This document shows, piece after piece, positions 47,216 through 58,400 of a DNA stretch of 64,000 nucleotides; within the stretch, counting starts at the first letter, position 1, and each line of letters opens with the position of its first letter. Below the pieces are notes generated by a model that did no database searches, was not told the origin of the DNA, and saw nothing but the letters and a program-made list of their open reading frames with translations. A program made the translations under genes and the position numbers. The stretch is from Branchiostoma floridae (taxonomy: Eukaryota; Chordata; Leptocardii; Amphioxiformes; Branchiostomatidae). The stretch is taken from assembly GCF_000003815.2 (NCBI RefSeq), contig NC_049990.1:3256438-3320437 (forward strand), in the 5' to 3' direction.

Positions 47216-47440
47216 TACTATCCGCCTTGCAGTCGGTAGGTCGTGAGTTTGATCCCTGGTTGAGTCATACCAAAGACTTTATAAAAATGGTACATGCTGC
47301 TTTCTCTGCTTAGCACTCAGCACTAGTGAGAATGCGAAAACGGGAGTTAAACACGAGCGGACTAGCCTCCTGCTGTAGTGGCTTGCACAAATGTGTGGCC
47401 CAAGGGCAACAGAAATGGAGATCCCCCTCCCCCCCAGTGA
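47216..47440 (+). repeat. tRNA-derived SINE-like sequence
   Basis: TCCGCCTTGCAGTCGGTAGG resembles an A-box region and GGTCGTGAGTTTGATCCCTGG a near-consensus B box. An unrelated body of about 180 bp follows. It directly abuts the long hairpin. Confidence 0.55.
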
Positions 47441-48271
47441 GCCGGATCTTGGACCGGTTAGAGAATGAACAGTTATATCACGTCATCAGGCATTAACACG
47501 TTTTGGGTATTAGTACTGGTCAAAGAAAATAACATGATCGAAAAAGTAGAGACTGTTAAGTTGATAGTCATTTCTACCATGTTTCTACAGTCAAACTTGT
47601 TCAGGCAGTTTCTATTGCCTACATGAAGATTTGGTTCTAAAACACCAGTGGGAGTCAGATACTCCACTAAACAGATTCATTCATACCGAAATGTATGTGT
47701 ATCGCCCATTCACTAGTTTTCACCGACAGTCAGGTGACTCAGGTCCAAGTTTAGGTCTGGACCTGAACCTGATCCTTTGGACCTGAACCTGTACCTGAAT
47801 TTTCTGTACCAGTACCCACCCCTTCTCTCTACCTGTGAACCCATTTTGTTATGTGCACCTTTATTTAATTCTTTAAGTTCCCAAAAATGAATTTTGAGCC
47901 CTGGCACTGACCCAGAAATATTCCCAACCAGCTATTTTTGCCCCCGAAACTGATTACTACGAACTATTTTCCTGTTCAGATGGCGAGAAATCCACAAGTA
48001 TAGTAGCACTGGCTTGAGAAAAAGACCGTGATGTATGTGTTTGTAACACTAACATTACAACATTTGAGAAAGATTAAGGCCAATCTTCAGATTATTACGG
48101 ACCTACGTCAGCAAACACATTGCCTCCTTTGTTCATTGTAATCAGGTCACTAAGTAAGAAGCCAATGTTTAAAGTGTGTAACACTGTTTGTGCGTTACGT
48201 TAGTCCTTTGATATGCCTTCCCTTAACTTGTTATACCATTGAAGGCTTTTACGTGTTAGAAGAACTGGAAA

Positions 48272-48670
48272 TTACACCTTTGAGCGTCCAGGTTGGTGCA
48301 GGTAAGATTGGAGCCTTTTGTGTGTCCTTAAACACCTGGATATCAGAAGTGTGCATACCTCAGGGATTACTGATGCTGCATTAGAATTAGGTTCACTGTT
48401 TTTGTAAGGTGTAGCTGCTTGTACTGTTGTAGAAGAATTATGAGAGTCGACAATACAAGTTGTTGTACTTCTTGCACTGCTGAATAAATCTTTTCGCTGG
48501 CTAATGGTTACAACAGAGGATGGCACATATAGGGCAGCAACTTTCCTTGCTATTTCAGTAGCAGGGTTTATTTTCACAGGGAACTGGTTTCTACTAGTCT
48601 TTCCCTTGTAACATGATTGAGTCACCTCCTTGAACACAGGAACCCTATATAAACACAATTGCAGCCCCAA
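48272..48670 (-). other. Unexplained minus-strand frame (132 codons)
   Basis: A 132-codon open frame without recognised domain, with a basic start and a serine/threonine-rich middle. Its 3' end (48280-48340) resembles the CAGGTTxGxGCAGGTAAxATT block of the MITE at 53717, suggesting it belongs to a repeat. No splice context was found. I do not claim a gene. Confidence 0.25.
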
Positions 48671-48857
48671 CCAATATGCCCTCCTGGGTTTTGAACTGAG
48701 AGGGGGTGTCTCCCAGTTGCCAATGAATTGAAACCAGAAGCTTAACTGTGAGGCTTCTACCAGTTTAGCTAACTAAGAAGGTTGAACTAACAAGGCATCC
48801 TTGAACTGTTTTGATTTCTTGATATGTTGATGAAGGTTAGACATCCAAGTAATATAG

Positions 48858-48962
48858 GATACACCAAAAAGCAGTTACGCAGGTCAAGCAACTGGGTATG
48901 ATTTTGGAAAATCTTATCCAAAATCATATCCAGTTTCTTGAGTCACTGCTTTTTGGCGTATC
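48858..48962. mobile_element. 105-bp hairpin MITE (GATACxCCAAAAAGCAGT)
   Basis: Arms GATACACCAAAAAGCAGTTA and its inverse ending GGCGTATC, plus a perfect inner ATGATTTTGGA stem around a short loop. Confidence 0.85.
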
Positions 48963-49613
48963 TTATGATTTCTATTTCGAGCCCCACTTGCCCTATTTTC
49001 TAGCGCTGAAGGCCTTTTGGCTATTTCAGTCACGGAGGGATATGTGTCATGCACTTTGATTGAGTCCCTGGAGTCTGCTGTGGATTGCCCTTATTCTGTA
49101 GTTGGCATGGTCAGACAGTAGAAATAGATTGTCACATCATCAAATTGATTCCTAAGCAATTAGCCTTTATAGCAATAATACATATATAAAAACCCAAAGG
49201 AAAAAATTACCAATATAAAGGCCTTGGTGCTTGGTACTAGTAGGCTAGCATTTTTGTTTTGTTATTTTCATAAGTACTAAAAAAACTAATGCTTAATTTC
49301 AAGATCTACCTTCAACCTGGTCTTCCCTGATAAAGCTTCCCAAATCACAAGAAAAGTATGTTATTAACAATTATCTAATGATATGACAAGCTTGATGATT
49401 CCAACGTACTACAAATGTCCATACATGAAGGCCTGGTAGTGTGAATCATATTTAATTTCAGAAACTAGAAAAAGTATTTTGGGCCCCGATACTGTTCCCT
49501 ATGTGACTAGAGTCTGATGCATAGGAAGTGTCAGCCCTCGGAATGAATCAGAAGCAAAGTGCATCAAAGGACAGACTGAGTATGGCAATGCGGTACAGAG
49601 TATTTTGTGGAAA

Positions 49614-49792
49614 CACACACAGACTCACAGACACATGCACACACACACACACACAAACAAACACGCAGAGACACACATGCACACACACACACACACACAG
49701 AATACACACACATGTAATACACACACGCACACACACATAATACACTCACACACACACATAATACACTCACACACACACACACACACACCCTC
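49614..49792. repeat. CA-rich microsatellite
   Basis: ACACAC runs interrupted by GC, TAAT and GAGA. Long frames on both strands here are translations of the repeat. Confidence 0.95.
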
Positions 49793-50154
49793 CAGTACCA
49801 GAACCTAGATGCTAAGGCATTTAAACCAAATTCTACCACTGCTTGAATATGTAATATATTACTATTATGCTTGTTCATGCTGCTGAATGGTTGACCTTTT
49901 GTTATCAATGAAAAATCGTTTTATGGCCGCGTTACTGAATGTGGACTATGGTTAGGGAGATTTTATTGCCATATTTTATCATTCAAACTGAATCAAAGGC
50001 TGCACCAATTCCTTTCCTTAGTTGTCAGAGATTTTATTTTCATCTAAACTGATTTTAAACTTAGTTAATTTGCACTGAAAAGCAGACAAGAGAGAAAGGT
50101 AATTATAATAAAGGCAGGGCTGTGAGAAAAAACAAACTCGAGTGTACCCAATAG

Positions 50155-50338
50155 ATACAGTCAAACCTGTCTATAGCGGCCACTCAAAGGACCGGACAAA
50201 TTTGGCCACTATAGACAGGTGGCCTCTGTATAGAGGTGACAACTTGTAGATAAGATACCCAAGGGACCGACAAAAAGTGGCCACTATGGACAGGTGGCCC
50301 CTCTGTAGAGGTGGCCCCTAATACAGGTTTGACTGTAT
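50155..50338. mobile_element. Tc1/mariner-like MITE (TA-flanked CAGTCAAACCTGT)
   Basis: 16-bp perfect terminal inverted repeat, ATACAGTCAAACCTGT and its complement; the TA at each end is the likely target duplication. The interior has repeated GGCCACTATxGACAGGTGGCC blocks. Related fragments are near 54061 and 57175. Confidence 0.85.
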
Positions 50339-51288
50339 TCCCTGAGCACCTGAAACTGTGACAAGGTACAGACTTAACTTTTGAGCTTTTTCTCAGACTC
50401 TGTTTATCTTCCAGTACAGCATTCTGCTTTAGTCTTTATTCACAGTTTTGATTTAAATCCATGGATCAAGAAATACAATTTGATCTTGCTTGGCAGAATT
50501 ACTGTGTGGTTACAATTCAAGTTTCGGACTCAGATTGGATTTGAACCCTGAACCAGTGATCCAACTGCTGGGTCGCTGTCCACCATATGCCACCCATGTT
50601 GGAAGTACATACATTGTACCTACAACATGCAAGTGTAACTTGTGGTTGGATATAGCCCAAGTAATACAGCAAGATGTCCAGAATTCTCCTCTGGCTGATT
50701 GCACATTGATCTTGGGTATCTTCCAAACCTCCAGACGACTCCTATGTTTCAGCTATAAATCCTTGAAGTCTAGACGTAGCTCCATGTCTGAATACCAATA
50801 AGAATGTTCAGAGAAGCTAGATAGAACTCAACCTTTTTTATCTATGAATGATTCATGTTTGGATTACTAGTATATCTGTGGGTTCAGCTAACCGAAAAGC
50901 TTGTGATGCTTCATCTCAGGCATTGCTTTAATGTCGAACATTCGAGTAGATAATGGATTTTTGGCTGAACAAAAGCAAACAAAACTGTCAATGTTTTTCT
51001 TTTTGATGAAGATTATTGTACTTACATGTGTATTACATTACTGCTACTCCATATATTGTGTTTGTGCTGTCTGTGAGTATACATAGACAGGAAATGGACT
51101 TCTCTTCGGAACTTGTGGAGAAGAGAAGCTCCTTTCTTATGTGGAATCATTTTCTATTTTTGTGATGTGTTATGTGTTATGCATGAGTTACTAGTAATAT
51201 TTGAAGTAAAATTACATCTTCATGTGTATTTCAATCCAATATACTTTCTTAAGAAATCTCTAAAACTGTTCCCATATTTCCTCTACAG

Positions 51289-51357
51289 TTGACTCTGTTG
51301 AGGCATTGTCGCTGATAGAGAGAATCTATCCCACAGTGCCCTGAGGCATTACCCATC
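51289..51357 (+). other. CAB39 5' UTR part of exon 2
   Basis: The acceptor CTCTACAG at 51281-51288 precedes 69 nt of leader before the ATG. The leader has no upstream ATG. This implies at least one upstream non-coding exon. Confidence 0.65.
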
Positions 51358-54300
51358 ATGCCGCTGTTCGGCAAGTCCCAGAAGAGCCCGGCCGAGCTGG
51401 CCAAGACGCTCCGAGACGCCATGGAGGTCCTGAAACGGAAGGACCTACCTGACAAGAAGACGGAAAAGGTGGGAAAGGCTTCAACCAAAAGCTAGCATTA
51501 ATGTAGGGACGTTAAGACTATAAATAAGAGCCTCTAGTTTAGCTAGTCTCTTAAGGTGTACACTCACTGCACTTGCGTCACGCGTCACTGCGTGGTTCGA
51601 AAGATACTCAACAAATTTCAGAGACATTTAAGAACGAATTTCCTTACTCTTTGTGTGTTTTGTCGTCTTCTAAGTCATACTTTCACGTATTACGTAATAT
51701 CTGGTTTATAAAAAATCGGAGAAAATAACGAAACAGTGACGCAGTGAATGAACCCCGCAGTGACGCAATCTTGATGCAAGTGCAGTGAGAGGGCACCTTA
51801 AGCTTTACAGTCTTACTAGAGGTGAACAGAATGGACTGGATGTTTTAAGTCCTGTGGTTTAGCAACATCGTCATTTCTTACCCTCATGCATTAGTTTTGG
51901 GGTCTCCAGAGGATGTCATCCATAAGATTAAGTCAGTGTGGCCCAATAAGACATTATGTAGAGTTTCAAGTATGAATCTCATGATTTTGTGCTCCTTATT
52001 TATAAGGCATCAGAAGTTTCATTCAACACGATTCTGTTTTCCTTGATGGCTTTAGAAGAAGTGTCCAAAGATGTTTAAAAAATAAATTAAGTTTCAATCT
52101 TGAACTCTCATGATTCTGTCCTCTTTGATGGTTTTAAAAGAAAAGTTGTTGATGTTGGTACTGTATGAAAGTGTATATGTACTAACAGTTAAGAAGTTTC
52201 AAGGTTAAATTCTCATGATTCCGTTCTCCTTCAGGCATCAGAAGAGGCATCTAAGACACTGGTAGCGATGAAGAACATCCTGTATGGTACAGAGCACCAG
52301 GAGCCTGTGACAGAGCTGGTGGCACAGCTGTCTCAGGAGATGTACAACTCGGACATGATTATCACTCTCATCAACAACCTGCACAAGATAGACTTCGAGG
52401 TGAGCTTTCTTTAATCTATGGAAGTTATTATAGCCACTGAAGGTTTGACAAAGTCAATGACTAAAATAGCCAACAAAGCTCTACCTTTGGCCAATCAATG
52501 GTCAATGCCCAACAGTTCTTTCATTTGATTTGATTTGATTTATTCGGCTGTATAATCACCTACATAAAACCAACTACTACTAGGTAAGTTCATAGACTCT
52601 CATTTCAGGAAGGTCAGGGTGGTATGATAATTTTCTACTCTAACCTCTAACTCTACAAACATTTCTATCCAATTTAGTTTTTTTCTTCTTAATGACTTAC
52701 AACATGGGACTTGTCCACAGTTGCAAGGGGGGTGTTGCCAATCAAGGAAAAAAAACCCAGCTCATTAACTAATTTCTGGGGCCCTTGTTTGTAATTGTGA
52801 CCAAGGCATAACTATTGTGGCTCACATCATTGAGGCCATGTAAACTTCATGTACGCATCTGCAAATATTTAGATATTATACAGTACATACTGGTTGTCTA
52901 GTACAAAACTTGGTTCTGCCTGTACAACGTCCTGCTTTGTGACCTGTGAAGTACATGATTAAACCCATCCCAGTCCCGTGACATTTCCCTCGCTACACTA
53001 GACTGCATCCGTTACATCCATCCTTCCTCCATTAGGCCACAGGAAGGTACTTCCATGGTTCATGGAAATCAAAGATAAAATTTAGCAAGACAAAAAAGGG
53101 ATAGTTTTACTCTTGGATCCATTTTTCTCAGGGTTCACAGATATCGAAAGGTAAAAATTTAGCAGGACAAAAATGGGTTTACTTAGTTTTACTGCCTGTC
53201 TCAAGTTTCTGTTTTTATCAGGGTTTCTCCTGCCTTGGATTCTTAAGTTTTAGCGAAGTACAAATTTTTGAAAATTTTGATTCTGGGTTGATAGGTCTGA
53301 TAGTTAATGTCATGACTATTTCATGTGCTGGCATTAAAATACTTAGTAGTTGGTATGTCCACAAGTTTAGTACTAAGTCTTTTTTGTACATCAGGCAGAG
53401 TGTGAACATTTTTCTGCCATCTTCGAGTGGCATCCACATGTGCTCTGACTTGCACAACTTTACAATCAGTAACTGTTGTTCCAACCATTAACTCAAGGAC
53501 TCACTCTGCTGCAAAATTGCTTATACTAAACGAATTTGCAACTTACTTTCTGTTCTTTCGTAGATAGCATGAATTATTCATGGTTTTTAGTACATGCGGA
53601 AAATTGGGACCGGGGCTATCTAACCTAGCAGTGCTGACCTACTAGAATACATCTATACTGAGAGTCAGACAGACTGCCTGGCTGGCTTTACTCTCGCGGG
53701 AGCTCTTACATCATTGGGGCTCGAAATACAGTCAAGGCACAAAATACCACCTGCATATGCAGGTTAGCGCAGGTAAAATTGGAGCTGTGCAGGTATTTCT
53801 GGTGTCTACCTGCACCTAACCTGCACTGGTCCATGTACTGAGCTTTATACATTTTAAATGTCCTATCATGTAGGTGTACATGGATTGTTATTAGCTGCAT
53901 TGACTGTTAACACCTATTAGGTATAACATAAAACATAGCAATGGTTCCTCAACAATTTTAGTGTGATCCATACTTCCTAAATTCAGAGTGGTGCAGGTAG
54001 AAATTGTCTGGTGCAGGTAATTTTCAATGTTCAATGCAGAAAAAAATATTTCGAGCCCTGATAGTCAACCCTGTCTATAGAAAAAGTACATTTTGTGTAG
54101 CAACTGCCCTAGGGACTGGGAGGAAATGGTTGTATGTCAGTGCTGACCATGATAGACAGTGTTTTTATAATGTTTGAGTCATTGTGGAAAATAATGTAAT
54201 GGACTAGTAGAAAGCTGTTGGTTCTGACGTTTGATGCTGTCAGGGTTTAGAGCAGGCTTTTAGCCAGGCATATGCGTCCGGGCATCATTTGGACGCACTT

Positions 54301-55023
54301 TTCTTGAAATAACAAGAAATTGGATGCACCAGACACCCATACACTGGGGAGCAGATCCTCTGACAAGCTTGAAACTCTGATTGACCAGGGATGCCACTTG
54401 GACACTTGTGGTCACAGTCTTTTACTCTGACCTCTCTGGCAGTAATTTTGTCTCTCAGGATACCTAAGAATGCACCATCATCATCATCATTGTAACTTAC
54501 AATTCTCAAAAACTCTACACCATGGAAGGTGACGGACAGCTGAGGGCTGGAAAGGTCCTTTACACAACTTTTTTCACTCGGCCCAGATGTAAAAATGGGT
54601 ACCTGACTTCGGTTGGGGGGATGAGAAGCCGTATGCCATATCCTAGACACTCCTGGATGGGCAACCTACTGCTCCTAAGTCCTGAAAAGGCTATGAGACT
54701 TCCATGACCTTTTTAGCTAGCTTCTATGATCTTAAAGATTGTTTCCTTTTTTCTTGCAGGGGAAGAAAGACGTTGCACAGATCTTCAGCAACATCTTAAG
54801 AAGACAGATCGGCACCAGGTCCCCCACAGTAGAGTACATCTGCACCAGACCGGAGATACTGTTCACACTCATGAAGGGGTGAGTTATCAATCAATCAATC
54901 AATCAATCAATCATTCAAGCAATCAATCATTCAATCAATCAATCAATCAACCAATCAATCACAGTTGAGTATATCTGCACCAGACCAGAGATACTATTCA
55001 CACTCATGAAGGGGTGAGTTATC

Positions 55024-55087
<64 letters not shown>

Positions 55088-55444
55088 CAGTAGAGTACAT
55101 CTGCACCAGACCAGAGATACTGTTCACACTCATGAAGGGGTGAGTTATCGATCGATCAATCAATCAATCAATCAATCAATCACAGTAGAGTACATCTGCA
55201 CCAGACCGGAGATACTATTCACACTCATGAAGGGGTGAGTTATCATCAATCAATCAATCAATCAATCAATCACAGTAGAGTACATCTGCACCAGACCGGA
55301 GATACTATTCACACTCATGAAGGGGTGAGTTCTCAATCAATCGATGGATTAATCAATCAATCAATCAATCAATCACAGTAGAGTATATCTGCACCAGACC
55401 GGAGATACTGTTCACACTCATGAAGGGGTGAGCTTTTTTCTATC

Positions 55445-55482
<38 letters not shown>

Positions 55483-58400
55483 GTTTTGCTTCACTGCAAA
55501 GGGAATAAAGTGTTGTCGGTACTGCAGTTTATGCATGTTCTGCCAGAGGGCACTTGTTAACTACTCTGAGTGAAGTCTACTACCTATAAATTGAATCTCT
55601 TCTTGGCTTGTCATTGGTAGGAATAAGCTGTTATATGTTATGTTGTATACGAGACCCCAGAAATCGTGCTGAACTGCTGTATCAAGCTGAGAGAATGTGT
55701 GTTATTTCTTCCTAGAATCCTACAGTTCCAAGACCCCAGAAATTGCCCAGTGAACTATTGCATCATGCTAAGAGCGTGTGTTTTTTCCTTCTTGAGGCCC
55801 CTGAAATCATGCTGAACTTCAGCATCCTAGGCCATAGACTGCAACATGCTGAGACACTGTTTTTTTTTTTCCTACAACGAGAGGCCACCGGTTTTGCCAT
55901 GAACTGCAACATCACACTACGAGAGTGTGTGTTTTTCTTTCTACAGCGATGGGACCCCAGAAATTGCCCTGAAATGTAGTACAATGCTGAGACAGTGTGT
56001 TTTTATACCCATAGCAAAGAGACCACAGATTTTGCCATAAACTGCGACATTAGCTAACTTAAAGAGAGTGTGTGTTTTCTTCTTACAGCTACGAGACCCC
56101 AGAAATCGCGCTAAACTGCGGCATCATGCTCAGAGAATGTTATTTCATCCTACAATCCTACAGTTACGAGACCCCATAAACTGTAGCATCATGCTAAGAG
56201 AGTGTTTTTCCCTCCCACAGCTAGGAGACCCCAGAAATTGCCCAGTGAACTGTTGCATCATGTTAAGAGCATGTGTTCTTCTTTCCTCTAGTTACGAGAC
56301 CCCAGAAATCGCTCTAAACTGTGGCATCATGCTGAGAGAGTGCGTGTTTTCTTCCTATAGCAAAGAGACCTCAGATTTTGTGACATAATTTAAGACTGTG
56401 TGTTTTCCTTTTCTCCAGCTACGATACCCTCGAAATCACGCTGTACTGTAGCATCCTAGACTGTTGAGTGATTGCTATGTACTGCCAGTACTGAGAGCAT
56501 TTTTGTTTCCCACAGCTACGAGACCCCAGAAATCGCCCTAAACTGCGGCATCATGCTGAGAGAGTGCGTGTTATTTCTTCCTAGTGAATACAGGACTAGA
56601 ACCAGACAGCATGGGAGGAGCAATGCTGGTCAGGGACTTCTGGGCTGCTACAGTGGTTCGGGTGGCGGGGAGGTAGTGGCACCCAATATAAGTTAAGTCC
56701 AGTGGTATCATGTTAATCTTTTTTTTTTTCCCTCAGTTACGAGACCCCCGAAATCGCGCTGAACTGTGGCATCATGCTGAGAGAGTGCGTGAGGCACGAG
56801 GCGCTGGCCAAGATCATGCTCACCTCCAACCAGTTCTACGACTTCTTCAGATATGTCGAGATGTCCACCTTCGACCTCGCCTCCGACGCTTTCGCAACAT
56901 TCAAGGTTCAGATTACCAGATTATTGACTTGCAAAGAGTGTGTAGAAAAATCCAAACTGCAAGTGTTTGTCTAGCAGCTTATACATGTAAGAACGAAGTT
57001 GTCTCCTATTTTATTTCACACACTTATCCAGCGTGATGTGAAGATTATCCAGCTGCTGTGTCAGGGATCCCAGCAGCAGTATAATCCAAATAATGGATAC
57101 CACTACTACTACTACTATATTTACAATTAGATGCACAGTCGGAATTGTTTAAGAAAACCCCTCAGGAGACAGGTGTTCACTATAGACAGGTTTCTTAGTG
57201 CTTTTGTTAATGATCAATATTGAGACCACAAAAAATGGGGTTTTCGGAAAAACCTGTCCAGTCCGGAATGCGGAAAACCCTGTCCAGTCTGAAAAGAGGG
57301 TCTGCATGGGGCTACTAAGCTACTAAGTACTAGTATACAACAACATTTTTTTTATCTTTAATATGGCTGAGCACAGAAATATCATCAACTTGAAGTGTGA
57401 CACAATGTCATACAAAAATTATAACTTAACAAAAATCATCCATCATTGTTACTTCTGTACACTGCATCATATCAAGGAGTTTGATAAAAGCTCCTTGATC
57501 ATATAAAAAACTTCTACTCTTTAAGTCTTTGAGACTGAACATGCTATTAGCCTTATGGTATAATTTTTACAAATAAAACACATTATTTTAAAGGATACAT
57601 AGTTCTATATAGCTCACAACTTGTACTAGGGTTTGAAAAATGCCATCTCGGCTTTATTGTAGTGCATTGTAAAATATATGTTATATCATAACATTGTGTA
57701 CTAAAGCCATGTTCATATTGAAACCTTTCACAGTCATTCTATTAAACCAGGATTTAAAACAGACCAGCTCTCAAAATGAGTGCTGCACACTTTTTTTTTT
57801 AAAGAAAACCTTTCAAAGCCTGTCTTTGTAATGTATTGCCACTATTTAACAACCTGAAATTGACTGACATTCACTATCCATTGTTTGATGGACAATGGGT
57901 GTAATTCTCTCTCCCTCATGTCCTACCAGATAAGTGTTAATTGGGTACTTTGCATTTGACAGAACTGACTTTCTGTGCATGCATATTGCACCTTTGGGTC
58001 ACTCATTATGCTGCCGATTCTATAGTTATGAAGAAGAAGAACATTATTGCACGACAACTGTAGAGGATACAGTGTATGGCATCTTGTACATACAATACAT
58101 ACAGAACAGTTTAACTACATGAGTTACTAGTATCTAAAATATGTATATCAGTGTAAGTGCTGTCTGAAGTACTAGTAATAGTTTTAAGCATTGCCAGGAA
58201 CCCCTATGCAGACCCTCTTTTCAGACTGGACAGGGTTTTCCGCCCCATTTCCCTGTCTGGACTGGACAGGTTTTTCCGAAAACCCCAAAAAATGGCCAGG
58301 TGGCCAGTTCTTACGTAAAAGTGGTTACTTGTACAGGTTTGACCACGTATGAAATGTGCTTTTTTTTTTTTACATATTTTACATGATTGGTAAAGCCTTA

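Larger units (their letters stand above)
45284..47903. mobile_element. Possible hAT-like element (CAGGGCTCAAAATT ends), host of nested insertions
   Basis: CAGGGCTCAAAATT at 45284 is mirrored by AATTTTGAGCCCTG ending at 47903. The interval contains the 1.6 kb element 45336-46934, a hairpin and a SINE. The 8 bp flanking the two ends do not match, so the pair could also be two independent elements. No transposase frame is visible. Confidence 0.45.

Noticed and set aside
49528-49908. Histidine/threonine- and cysteine/valine-rich frames on both strands
   Set aside because: Products of the CA microsatellite.
52520-52575. LINE 3' tail (TTTGATTTGATTTGATTTATT)
   Set aside because: It is reminiscent of a CR1/L2-type tail, but no attached coding or UTR sequence could be recognised.
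54885-55240. Frames encoding [12 protein letters not shown]-like peptides
   Set aside because: Translations of the TCAA repeat in the exon 3 edge array.
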